DNA of 40,065 bases from Planctomycetota bacterium. GTDB taxonomy: Bacteria; Planctomycetota; Phycisphaerae; Phycisphaerales; SM1A02. Both the position numbers and the translations under genes were made by a program. Within the stretch, counting starts at the first letter, position 1; each line of letters starts with the position of its first letter. Shown here piece after piece: positions 7,061 to 15,152 of this stretch. The stretch spans positions 1-40,065 of the forward strand of contig JAAELP010000509.1 of assembly GCA_024226535.1 (NCBI GenBank). Direction: 5' to 3'. Below the pieces are notes generated by a model, which was given only the letters and a program-made list of their open reading frames with translations, was not told the DNA's origin and did no database searches.

Positions 7061-9097
7061 TCAGTCTCGGATCTCCGCCCCGAACGAATCCCGCATCGCG
7101 GCGATGACGGATTCCATTTGGGGATCGACCTCCGCATGACGAAGCGTGCGGTCCGGACAGCGGAAGCGCAGACGCATCGTCAGCGAGCGCGATCCGGCCG
7201 GAATCTGGCGGCCGCGGAACGTCGTGATGAAACCGCAGTCCTCCAGGTGGTCCAGCTTCAGCTCGTCGATGCGTTGAGCGATCGTCGCCCATGCGACGGA
7301 GTCCGCCACGACGATCGACAGATCGCGCTCGATCGCGGGGAAGCTCGGCAGGGCGTGCGCCACGTTCTCCGGCGGGTACTGCTCGTAGAGCGCGACGAGA
7401 TCCAGCTCGGCGGCAAGCAGCGGCTCGTCGAGCCCGAAGATCTTCGCGACGTCGGGCGCGAGCCGGCCGAAGACCCCCAGCGTATGTCCGTCCACGCTGG
7501 CCTTCGCGCCCGGCGCGAGCCACGCGGTCGTCGTGTCGGGCTCGACCTCGACGCGGGCCGCGTGTCCCCGGAGCACTTCGGCCATACGCTGGATCACGCC
7601 ACGCACCGGGCGCAGGGCCTCGTCGTCGTCCGGAGCGTCCATGAGCAGGCCGAGACGGATCGCTTCGCCGTGGCCGTCGTCGGTGTCGCGGAAGGTCGCC
7701 GCCGCCTCGAAGAGCCGGAGCGGGCCGACGCCGGCGTCCTGGTTGTGCGCCCGCACGCGGAGCAGGCTCGGCATGACCGACGGCTGGAGCACCGGCTCTG
7801 CCTTTGCGCGGTCGTCATCGACTCGCAGCGCACGAGTGCCGGCCGGCAGGAACGGCGTCGCCGCCTCGTTGCTGACGAGCGAGTGCGTCACCGTCTCGAC
7901 GAAGCCCATGCCGACGAGTTCCGAGGAGACCGCCTGGCGGGCAAGCTCCGTCGCCTGCGGCGCCACGACGCGCACCTCCATCGTCTCCTGTACCGGGATC
8001 TTCTCGAGCCCGTACATGCGCCCGACCTCTTCGATGAGGTCGATCTCGCGATCGATGTCGAGGCGGTAGACGGGAACGCGGCAGGTGATGTGGTCGCCGG
8101 TGCGCGTCGGTTCGTAGCCCAGCCGCGCGAGAACCGCGAGCATGTCATCGTCCGTGACGGGGACGCCGAGGATCTTCCGGCACCGGTCGGGGCGCATCGT
8201 GGCGGTGCCCGCCTCGGGGATCGGCGCGCCGTCGTACACCGAACCGTCAAGCAACTCGCCGCCGGCGGTCTCGAGGATCAGCTCTGCGAGCCTCTCCGCC
8301 GCCGCGTCGACCTGCCCCGGGTGGACGCCGCGCTCGAACCGGTAGCTCGAGTCGCTGGCGATCGCGAGCCGGCGGCTGCTGTTGCGCACGCAGACGGGGT
8401 TGAACGACGCCGCTTCCAGGAGCAGGTCGGTGGTGCCGTCGGAGACCGCCGTCACCGCGCCGCCCTTCACGCCGGCGATCGCCACCGCGCGCCGGGCGTC
8501 GGCGATGACGAGGTCGTCCGTCGTCAGCTTCACCTCCGCCTCACCTTCGCCGATCGGCAGGAACGGCTCGCCGGCCTCGGCCATGCGCACGATGATCTCC
8601 GGCCCCTCGAGCATGGCGAGGTCGAAGACGTGCGTCGGCTGGCCCATCTCGAAGAGCACGAAGTTCGTCGCGTCCACGACGTTGTTGCGCGGGATGTCGC
8701 CCCGCGCCAGCAGCCGGTCGGCGAGCCACGTCGGGGACGGTCCGACCTTGGCGCCCTTGATGATGCGCGCGGTGTAGAGCGGGCAGCGGTCCGGCTCGCG
8801 GTTCGTCACGGTGACCACGTCGGAGCTGCGCCCTCCGGAAGTCCGGAGCTTCGGCTGCGGAGCCTTGAGCGTGCGGCCGGTGATCGCGGCGATCTCCCGC
8901 GCGAGCCCAACGTGGCTCACGCAATCGCCGCGGTTGGAGGTCATCTCGTAGTCCTGCCGCCGGTCGGTGCCGTCGGAGACCTTCACGTCCTCGCCGTCCT
9001 CCAGGGGGAACCCGGCATGCGTGGCGGCCTCCGCCTGCTCCTCTGCGGTGGCGGGCGGGTCGAGGTAGTCGTTGAGCCAGCGAACGCTCGTGTACAT
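7061..9097 (-). CDS. pheT: Phenylalanyl-tRNA synthetase beta subunit, lacking the tRNA-binding domain
   Basis: PheT forms the alpha2-beta2 enzyme that charges tRNA-Phe. The start is the ATG at 9097, giving MYTSVRWLNDYLDPP, the usual PheT N-terminus; the upstream open frame is a chance extension over a repeat. At 678 residues it is about 115 shorter than E. coli PheT (795). The N-terminal VRWLNDYL segment runs straight into the TSNRGDCVSHVGLAREIAAITG block, so the EMAP-like OB-fold tRNA-binding insertion is absent. B3/B4 (VVDATNFVLFEMGQPTHVFD), B5, the core-like B6/B7 domains and the C-terminal anticodon-binding fold (FPAIERDLSIVV to DSFGAEIRD) are all present. pheS is not in the window. It is the first gene of an operon with the cyclodeaminase-like and zinc-ribbon genes. 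Confidence 0.93.
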   Translation of the reverse strand: MYTSVRWLNDYLDPPATAEEQAEAATHAGFPLEDGEDVKVSDGTDRRQDYEMTSNRGDCVSHVGLAREIAAITGRTLKAPQPKLRTSGGRSSDVVTVTNREPDRCPLYTARIIKGAKVGPSPTWLADRLLARGDIPRNNVVDATNFVLFEMGQPTHVFDLAMLEGPEIIVRMAEAGEPFLPIGEGEAEVKLTTDDLVIADARRAVAIAGVKGGAVTAVSDGTTDLLLEAASFNPVCVRNSSRRLAIASDSSYRFERGVHPGQVDAAAERLAELILETAGGELLDGSVYDGAPIPEAGTATMRPDRCRKILGVPVTDDDMLAVLARLGYEPTRTGDHITCRVPVYRLDIDREIDLIEEVGRMYGLEKIPVQETMEVRVVAPQATELARQAVSSELVGMGFVETVTHSLVSNEAATPFLPAGTRALRVDDDRAKAEPVLQPSVMPSLLRVRAHNQDAGVGPLRLFEAAATFRDTDDGHGEAIRLGLLMDAPDDDEALRPVRGVIQRMAEVLRGHAARVEVEPDTTTAWLAPGAKASVDGHTLGVFGRLAPDVAKIFGLDEPLLAAELDLVALYEQYPPENVAHALPSFPAIERDLSIVVADSVAWATIAQRIDELKLDHLEDCGFITTFRGRQIPAGSRSLTMRLRFRCPDRTLRHAEVDPQMESVIAAMRDSFGAEIRD

Positions 9098-9170
9098 CGA
9101 GGGGAGGGTATCGGAGGGGGAGGGGGATGGGAAGGACGGGGGCGGACGCGGACGCGGACGCGGAACCGGA

Positions 9171-9250
9171 CGCGGCCTTGCCCTGCGGGCAAGACCACGG
9201 CACCCGCACACTCGAGGGGTGCCGTGGTCTTGGCGAAGCCAAGGCCGCGA
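9171..9250. repeat. Cloverleaf-like palindromic repeat upstream of pheT
   Basis: Outer arms CGCGGCCTTG (9171-9180) and CAAGGCCGCG (about 9240-9249) pair perfectly. Inside is a perfect 16-bp stem CAAGACCACGGCACCC (9190-9205) with its complement at 9217-9232 and an 11-base loop. Two small side hairpins, CTTGCCC/GGGCAAG and CTTGGC/GCCAAG, complete it. A GACGCG-type hexamer repeat lies beside it (about 9145-9165). It sits between the divergent pheT and lipoprotein genes. This is probably a dispersed element rather than a specific operator. Confidence 0.75.
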
Positions 9251-9292
9251 GGCTCCGGGACACGAACGCGCCGCCGAACGTACACTGGCGGC

Positions 9293-9892
9293 GTGTTGCG
9301 TTGGGTTCTGTTCATCCTCGTGGGCGTGATTGGGCTGGTTGGCGCGGCCGGGTGCGCGAGCGCCGAGCGTGTCGAGGCGGAGCCGGCGGGACCGGTCATC
9401 GCGCCGGCGGACTTCTCGCTGGACGCCACGATCCTGCGGGGGCGTGATGCGGACGCGGCGACGGAGGTCGCGCGACGGCCGGGCCGGTACGTCCTCTTCC
9501 CCGACGGCTCGCTGCACGCCGCGGCGTGGGAGGGGGTGGGGCCGACCGATCTGCCGCCCCGCTCGCGTACGCTGAGCCGCGAGCAGGTCGACGACCTGTG
9601 GCGCGCGGCGACCGCCCTCGGTCTGACCGACCCTGCGCGCGGCACCGATCCGACGAACCTTGCGATGATCGAGCCCCCGCGCGACGGCATGACGAGCCTG
9701 CTCGTCTTCTCCGCCCGCGGCCGCCGCTGGCTGGTGCGTCACGACGATCCCGGCCCCGACGATGCCGCGATCCGTGTCGTGCGTCGCCTCGCCCAGCTCG
9801 GGTGGGTGAGCGAGCACCCGGATCCGCAGGTCTTCATCATTCCCCGGCGGTATGACCTCGGGCCGGATCCGTACGCGAGGTTCCTGCCGTGA
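9293..9892 (+). CDS. Small lipoprotein of unknown function (first of tandem pair)
   Basis: The GTG at 9293 gives a 199-residue product with a lipoprotein signal (hydrophobic VLFILVGVIGLV then lipobox GAAGC, Cys at about residue 19). The open frame continues far upstream antisense to pheT, but only the GTG start gives a signal peptide. The mature part has a beta-type pattern (GRYVLFPDGSLHAAAW, TLSREQVDDLWRAA, LLVFSARGRRWLVRH) that resembles the following gene, suggesting an old tandem duplication. It is likely anchored in a membrane facing the periplasm. No enzyme motif is seen. The next gene overlaps its stop codon. Confidence 0.75.
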   Translation: MLRWVLFILVGVIGLVGAAGCASAERVEAEPAGPVIAPADFSLDATILRGRDADAATEVARRPGRYVLFPDGSLHAAAWEGVGPTDLPPRSRTLSREQVDDLWRAATALGLTDPARGTDPTNLAMIEPPRDGMTSLLVFSARGRRWLVRHDDPGPDDAAIRVVRRLAQLGWVSEHPDPQVFIIPRRYDLGPDPYARFLP

Positions 9893-10380
9893 CTCGGATC
9901 GCGGCGCGCTTCACGACGGCGGTCGCCGCGTTCGTCCTGGCAGTGCTCGCGGGTTGCGCGGTCACCGGTCCCGCGGACACGGGTCCCGACCTGACCGGGG
10001 GCCGGACCTGGGAGCTGTACACCGCGCGCGAAGGCGCGATGGCGCGGTACCGGATCGACCCCGACGGCACGCTGCACTTCGGCGGCGGCCGGGACGCGAT
10101 GGGCGGGCGCTTCTCGTGGTCCGGCCCGCTGACCGCCGCGGAACTCGACGAGCTCGTCGAGCTCATCGATGAGGCGAGCTGGTTCGACGGACCGGAGCCG
10201 GTCGGCGATGACAGCGGACGGACCTGGGCGCTCTCCGAGCGGATGGGCATGAAGGTCCGTCGGGTAAGCGTCGAGGGCGACACCGAGAAGCTCCGGGAGG
10301 TCTACGATCTCCTGTCGACCGCGTCGCGGCGCCGCTACGGGGATTTCCTGGAGTCGATGCCGAAGGCCGGTAAGCAGTAA
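9889..10380 (+). CDS. Small lipoprotein of unknown function (second of tandem pair)
   Basis: The GTG start at 9889 overlaps the upstream TGA (GTGA). The 163-residue product begins with a lipoprotein signal, VLAVLAGC, with the lipidated Cys near residue 23. The mature region carries the same plan as its neighbour: a short strand pair with a DPDGTLHFGGG turn, then PLTAAELDELVELI (compare TLSREQVDDLWRAA), then a stranded core and a C-terminal helix. Function unknown. It is followed after 13 bases by the pseudopilin-like gene, so all three probably form one transcript. Confidence 0.75.
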   Translation: MTRIAARFTTAVAAFVLAVLAGCAVTGPADTGPDLTGGRTWELYTAREGAMARYRIDPDGTLHFGGGRDAMGGRFSWSGPLTAAELDELVELIDEASWFDGPEPVGDDSGRTWALSERMGMKVRRVSVEGDTEKLREVYDLLSTASRRRYGDFLESMPKAGKQ

Positions 10381-10393
10381 GGGTGAGGACGTC

Positions 10394-11182
10394 ATGCCCC
10401 GCGGACTGTCGCTCGTTGGCCTGCTCGTTTCGCTCGTGTGCGTGGTGGTTCTGTTCGCCATCGGCATGAACGCGATGAACAAGGCGGTCACCGGCGAGGG
10501 CTCGGCCGTCGAGGGCACGGTGCACTCCTTCGAGGACAAGCTCTCCCTGTACGCTCTGCACCAGTCGCTGGTCGTCAACGCCCAGTCGAACAAGGAGCGT
10601 TTCATCACGCCCAGCGGCTTGACGGACGGCGGGATCGAGGAAGACACCACCGCGAACCTCTTCTCCGCGATGGTCATGGGGCAGTACATCAAGCCCGAGC
10701 AGCTCATCAGCGGCAACGAGTACAGCGGCTACGTCGAGGTCGACCACGACTACGACTACACGCGCCACGACCCCAGCGCCGGGGTCTACTGGGATCCGCG
10801 CTTCGAGGCGGATCTCTTCGAGCTTTCGAACGTGTCCTTCGCGCACGTGCCCCTGCTCGGCGAGCGTCGCGATCGGCACTGGCGGTCGAGCCTCGGGGCG
10901 CGCTTCCCGATCCTCGGCAACCGTGGTCCCGCCGACGGGGTCGAGAACCCCGAGTCGATGACCTACGGGCGCAACGGCCAGTGGGGCGGTCACCTCGTGT
11001 ACGGCGACGGTCACATCGAGTTCGTGACGTCGTTCATTGCCTCCGGCACGACCATCGAGCGCGACGGGCAGGTATACGCCGATAACGTGTTCGCGTTGGA
11101 GGATGGTCCCGAGGGCGCCGACACGATCCTCGCGTTCACGCTGGGGCTCACGCGCCGGACGGTCGAGCTACAGTGGGACTGA
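10394..11182 (+). CDS. Pseudopilin-like protein with H-x-DG-type ending
   Basis: The 262-residue protein starts at the ATG at 10394 behind GGTGAGG. Residues 4-26 (GLSLVGLLVSLVCVVVLFAIG) resemble a type IV prepilin N-terminus: a Gly before the hydrophobic helix, but without the usual Glu at mature position 5. Near residue 200 the sequence GGHLVYGDGHIEFV matches the H-to-DG signature seen near the end of many planctomycete pilin-like proteins of the DUF1559 type. Members are presumed to be exported by type II/IV pilus machinery and to sit in the envelope. The degenerate cleavage site means processing is uncertain. It is third in the lipoprotein cluster and is followed after 11 bases by a tRNA gene. 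Confidence 0.7.
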   Translation: MPRGLSLVGLLVSLVCVVVLFAIGMNAMNKAVTGEGSAVEGTVHSFEDKLSLYALHQSLVVNAQSNKERFITPSGLTDGGIEEDTTANLFSAMVMGQYIKPEQLISGNEYSGYVEVDHDYDYTRHDPSAGVYWDPRFEADLFELSNVSFAHVPLLGERRDRHWRSSLGARFPILGNRGPADGVENPESMTYGRNGQWGGHLVYGDGHIEFVTSFIASGTTIERDGQVYADNVFALEDGPEGADTILAFTLGLTRRTVELQWD

Positions 11183-11193
11183 ACATCGAAGCG

Positions 11194-11267
11194 GGGCTGG
11201 TAGCTCAGCGGCCCAGAGCCACCGACTCATAATCGGTCAGACGTCGGTTCGAATCCGACCCAGCCCA
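11194..11267 (+). tRNA. tRNA with anticodon CAT (Met elongator or Ile2)
   Basis: A full cloverleaf can be drawn: acceptor GGGCTGG/CCAGCCC, D stem GCTC/GAGC with a 9-base loop, anticodon stem ACCGA/TCGGT with loop CTCATAA (anticodon CAT, bases 11228-11230), T stem GTCGG/CCGAC with loop TTCGAAT, discriminator A. CCA is not encoded. The G1-C72 pair rules out initiator tRNA. Elongator Met and lysidine-modified Ile2 cannot be separated with certainty by eye. Confidence 0.95.
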
Positions 11268-11281
11268 TTGGCCTTTGCCGA

Positions 11282-12885
11282 TCAGTCGAACGGCCTGCTG
11301 ACGGTGCCGAGGACATCGCCGGGCGACAGCTCGATGTTCGTTCGCAGGTTGAACCCCGTGCTCTGCGGATCGCGCTGGGCGAAGAAGAAGTGCACCGTGT
11401 ACGTGCTGCCGTCGTTGAGCGACAGGCGGTCCATGGACGCGTACTGGCCCGTGCTCGGCCGCACGCCCCCGATGTCGAGGATCAGCCTGCCGTGGAGGAA
11501 CATCCACGCTCCGTCGCCGCCCTCGAACTCGAAGAACTGCCCCGCCGACCGGTCGTAGACGAAGTCCGCGGAGAAGGCCAGCGTGTAGTAGTTGTTGTGG
11601 GTGTCGCCCTCGTTGCCGAAGAGCTTGTCGTCGATCGGGTGGAAGTCGCTGTCGAGGTACTCGTAGACGCCGGTCACCGGGTCGAGCACGAGCGTCAGGT
11701 CGTGGAGCGTCGACTGGTTCACCGCGACGTCGTCGCGGTACCACTCGATGAACGTGTCGTCGGAGGTGATGCTCCCGCAGCCGGAGGGGCCGTTGTTGCC
11801 GGCCTTGTCCTCGTAGGGGTTGCCCGCGTTATCGCTCCCGGTGGGCTCGTACAGGTGCGGAGCGATCGGCCGGTTGGCCGAGTCCGTCCACTGGCTGGTG
11901 ACCTTGTTCCCGGCGATTCCCTCCGTCGGAATGCTGCCACCGCCGCCGAAGTAGGCCGGATCGCTGGCGAGCGTGACGAGGACCACGAGGTCCTGGAAGT
12001 CGGCGTCCGGGTCTCCGAGGTCGGAGGTCCCGATCTCGAAGAAGTAGATCGCCTGGTTCTGCCCGAGGGTCACGAGCCCCGTGCTCGCGTCCACGTAGGG
12101 GCGGACGTACGGACGCATGGCGCCGTTGTTCCTGAACCCGGGGATGTCCGGAACGGGGTCGCCGTTCTCGAGGACGAGGACGTTCGGCGAACCGTCGCCG
12201 GCGTGGGCGGTCTGGTAGGGGTCCCAGTCGATTCCGCTGTTGCTGCTCCCGCTGCCATCCGAGGAGTCATCGCCGCCAACGCTGTCTCCGCTGCCGCTGT
12301 CGTTGCTGAAGCTGTCCTCGCTGTCGTCGTCATCGTCGATCCACTGCGCGGCCGTCATCTCGATGATGGTGCCCGGCGTGTACACGGATCCGAGGGTGAA
12401 GACCTCGTGGCGCGGGTTGCTCCCGTCGTTCAGGTCGCCGTCCCCGAGGACGTCGTAGTCGAAGGAGCCGAAGGGCTCCAGGTCGACGCCGTCGCGGTGG
12501 ATCTGAAGCGTGACCGGACCGCCCAGGCCACCCGTGACGTCCACCCCCAGTACGCTCGCCTGCGCCGCGAACGGCTCGCCGGGAATCAGCCCACCGCTGG
12601 CCACCCGGAACTCGTCCACGCCGACGAGCAGCACAGGCCGCGCGGCGGCGCCGAGAGACGTTCCGACATGCCCGGCGTAGTGGCCGAAGCCGGACTCGGG
12701 TGCCACGTTGAAGTCCGGATGTTCGCGTCGGAGGCCCGCACGATGCTCGTGATCGTGAGCGTGTCCGGGGGCGTGCTCGCCATCATCGTCGGCGGCGCCA
12801 GCGTTCCCGGCAGGGTGAACGTGACCGCGGCGGCGGACCCGAGCAGGCCGTACGTGCAGAGAGTAGTCAGGGTCTTGGATCGCAT
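11282..12885 (-). pseudogene. Exported fibro-slime protein A, apparent frameshift after the signal peptide
   Basis: The natural start is the ATG at 12885, with GGAG 6 bases upstream, giving a signal peptide (MRSKTLTTLCTYGLLGSAAAVTFTLPG) like those of the two paralogues. That frame is lost near base 12720: the last matching residues are SIVRASDA, and the expected HPDFNVAPESGFGHYAG continues in another frame that stays open to 11282. One base is missing relative to the paralogues' IRDLQASHPDF. The rest is intact: EPFGSFDYD, an Asp/Ser-rich low-complexity stretch (about 12190-12350) where B and C carry a folded insert, then the fibro-slime C-terminal half (FHPIDDKLFGNEGDTHNNYYTLAFS, GAWMFLHGRLILDIGGV, HFFFAQRDPQSTGFNL). 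It is either a pseudogene, a programmed frameshift or a sequencing error. An unshifted reading from 12925 lacks any signal peptide. Confidence 0.75.
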
Positions 12886-13112
12886 CCGAATCTCCGATCG
12901 CATCGCGAGACGAGTTTTCAGTCACCCCGACGATACGATTCGATCTCCGCGGCTCGGTCGCACCGACCCGTTCTTTGCAATTCGACGTTGCCCTCGTGCG
13001 CCTTGAGGGATTCGGCGAAGATGGGAAGCGGCCGTGAAGCTGTGCGGGTCGTGCGGGGAGCTTCGTGGGGTGCGGTCGTTATCGGGCGCACGGCGTGGTT
13101 GGTCAGCGCACG

Positions 13113-13145
13113 AAAAGACGGCCGCCGACCACGTCGGCGACCGTC
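13113..13145 (-). terminator. Rho-independent terminator after fibro-slime gene B
   Basis: Read on the minus strand, a 13-bp stem GACGGTCGCCGAC/GTCGGCGGCCGTC (one G-T pair) with a GTG loop is followed directly by TTTT (13113-13116). It lies 24 bases past the stop codon of gene B, so the B/C transcript probably ends here and gene A has its own promoter. Confidence 0.85.
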
Positions 13146-13168
13146 CGTGAACCTGCTGCTGCCGGGCG

Positions 13169-13440
13169 TCAGTCGAACGGCTTCGTGACGGTGCCGAGGA
13201 TCTCGCCGCCGCCGAGGACGATGTTCGTCCGGAGGTTGAAGTCGCTGGAGAACGGATCCCGCTGGGCGTAGAAGAAGTGGACGTCGTACGTCTGGCCGTC
13301 AACGAGGCTCAGCCGGTCCAGCGACAAGTACTGGGTCGACGCCGATCGCACACCGCCGAGGTCGAGCATCAGCTTGGTGTGGATGAACATCCACGCCCCG
13401 TCGCCGCCGGAGAACTCGATGAACTGACCACCGCTCTCGT
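13169..13440 (-). repeat. Near-identical 3' segment shared by genes B and C
   Basis: Bases 13169-13440 match 15153-15424 almost base for base, including synonymous positions (for example the stretches coding for LDLGGVRSASTQYLSLDRLSLVDGQTYDVHFF). The copies diverge more in the middle of the genes. This implies recent duplication or ongoing gene conversion. Confidence 0.85.
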
Positions 13441-15136
13441 CGTAGGTGAACTGGGCGTTGAACGCGAGCGTGAAGTAGTTGTTGTGGCTGTCGCCGTCGT
13501 TGCCGAGGAGCGCGTCGTCGATGGGATGAAACGCGTTGTCGAGGTACTCGTAGACGCCGGAGACGTTGCGGACGAGCGTCAGTTCCTGGATCGTGGACAG
13601 GTTGACGGTGAGTTCGTCCGTGAACCACTGGGCGAACGTGCCGGAGGACGTGATGCCCCCGGTGTCGTCGACGCCGGCGGTGCCGGGCGAGTCGGCGAGC
13701 GGGTTGCCGGCATCGTCGGTGCCGAGCGGCACGTACACGTGCGGCGCGATGGGGCGCGCCGCGGAGTCGCGCCACTGGTCCTCGACCTTGTACCCGGCGA
13801 CGCCGGTCGTCGCCGCGCTGCTGCCGGCGAAGTAGATCGGGTCGCTGGCGAGGCGGACGAGAACGACGAGATCCTGGAAGTCGGCGGCGGGTGAGCCGAG
13901 GTCGGTCGTACCCAGCTCGAAGAGGTAGATCGCCTCGTTCGGCGCGAGCGTCATGAAACCCGAGGGAATGTCGATGTACGGCTCGACGAAATCGAGGATC
14001 GTGGACTGGTCGGCCATCGCGGGGATGGCGGGAACCGGGTCGCCATCTTTGAGCACGTACACGTACGGCGACGCGTCGCTGGCGTTGACGGTCATGTGCG
14101 GCGTGTAGGTGGCCGCGTCCGGCGTGATCTTCGCGTAGATGTTCAGACGCCACGGCAACGAGTTCGTCGTGCCCGACCATGTCGCCTGGAAACCGTCGTC
14201 GTCGGCGTCATGGCTGTTCTGACGCGTCTGCCCGCCGAGGATGCTGTGCCTGATGCTCTGGTCGCTCTCGTCCTGGCTGACCGCGAGCCAGTACGTGCCG
14301 GCGGGAACCCACGTGGGTGGAATCGCCAGCGTGAACCAGTTCCATCCGGACGGCGAGTCGACCTGCGCCGTCTCCGCCAGCAGCGTTCCCGGCTCGCCCG
14401 CTACATCGGTGTAAAGACCGTAGCGGACGGAGTCATTGTCCTCGACGTAGGCGGTGATGTCGGTGATCGTGCCCGACTGTCCGAGCGTTACCTGCGTGGC
14501 GAGTTGCTTGCTGTTCGCGGCGGTACTGCTCGTGAGGAACATCGTGTCGTGCCCGAACTCGGTCGCCTCGGCGGTTTCGAGCCAACTCGTGGCCTCCATC
14601 TCGATCACCGTGCCCGGGGCGTAGATGTCGTCGGTGGTGAACACGCTGGCCCGGGGGTTCCCCCCGTCGTTGAGGTTGCCGGCCTGATCCACGCTGTGGT
14701 CGTACGCGCCGAACGGTTCCAGCAGCGCGGCATCCGCGTGGACACGCACGGTGATCGGCACCGGGTTGCCGCCGGAGGTGATCTCCACCCCGAGGATCGT
14801 CGCCTCGGAGGCGAAGGGCTCGCCGGGAACGAGGTCGCCGGCGGTCACCTCGAAGTCGTCCACGGCCTGGACCGGTACCGGACGCCCGTCGTCACCGAGC
14901 GACGTCGCGACGTTGCCCGCGTAGTGGCCGAAGCCGCCGGCGGGCACGACGTTGAAGTCCGGGTGACTGGCCTGCAGGTCGCGGATCAGCGTGGTCAGCA
15001 CGATCTCGTCCGGCGGCGTGGGCGTCGATGCGACGATCGCCGGCACGCTCAGCATCTCCGGCAGCATGAACGAGGCGATGCCGGTCGCGACCAGGAGGCC
15101 GCCGGCGATCAGCGTCGTGGGTGTGACTCGTTGCAT
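13169..15136 (-). CDS. Exported fibro-slime domain protein B
   Basis: The 655-residue protein starts at the ATG at 15136, 16 bases after the stop of gene C; the open frame upstream of it is a shadow of gene C. A signal peptide (TLIAGGLLVATGIASFMLP) is followed by the first half of a fibro-slime domain, LIRDLQASHPDFNVVPAGGFGHYAGNVATSLGDDGRPV in outline, then about 350 inserted residues. The insert includes a jelly-roll-like segment (RYGLYTDVAGEPGTLLAET, GTYWLAVSQ, TWSGTTNSLPW). The second half of the fibro-slime domain is at the C-terminus (FAQWFTDE, FHPIDDALLGNDGDSHNNYFT, GAWMFIHTKLMLDLGGV, LDRLSLVDGQTYDVHFFYAQRD). Fibro-slime proteins are secreted, found in slime-mould-like and fibrolytic bacteria, and thought to bind carbohydrate or build matrix. 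No anchor or sorting signal is visible. Confidence 0.85.
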   Translation of the reverse strand: MQRVTPTTLIAGGLLVATGIASFMLPEMLSVPAIVASTPTPPDEIVLTTLIRDLQASHPDFNVVPAGGFGHYAGNVATSLGDDGRPVPVQAVDDFEVTAGDLVPGEPFASEATILGVEITSGGNPVPITVRVHADAALLEPFGAYDHSVDQAGNLNDGGNPRASVFTTDDIYAPGTVIEMEATSWLETAEATEFGHDTMFLTSSTAANSKQLATQVTLGQSGTITDITAYVEDNDSVRYGLYTDVAGEPGTLLAETAQVDSPSGWNWFTLAIPPTWVPAGTYWLAVSQDESDQSIRHSILGGQTRQNSHDADDDGFQATWSGTTNSLPWRLNIYAKITPDAATYTPHMTVNASDASPYVYVLKDGDPVPAIPAMADQSTILDFVEPYIDIPSGFMTLAPNEAIYLFELGTTDLGSPAADFQDLVVLVRLASDPIYFAGSSAATTGVAGYKVEDQWRDSAARPIAPHVYVPLGTDDAGNPLADSPGTAGVDDTGGITSSGTFAQWFTDELTVNLSTIQELTLVRNVSGVYEYLDNAFHPIDDALLGNDGDSHNNYFTLAFNAQFTYDESGGQFIEFSGGDGAWMFIHTKLMLDLGGVRSASTQYLSLDRLSLVDGQTYDVHFFYAQRDPFSSDFNLRTNIVLGGGEILGTVTKPFD

Positions 15137-15152
15137 GTTCTCTCTGCTCCGT

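Noticed and set aside
6938..9292. Long plus-strand open frame running antisense through pheT into the first lipoprotein
   Set aside because: Only the part from the GTG at 9293 has a signal peptide and protein-like composition; the rest is Arg/Asp/His-rich antisense of pheT.
12886..12925. Start of fibro-slime gene A at 12925 to give one unbroken frame
   Set aside because: This start gives no signal peptide, whereas the ATG at 12885 in the other frame has a ribosome site and a paralogous signal sequence.
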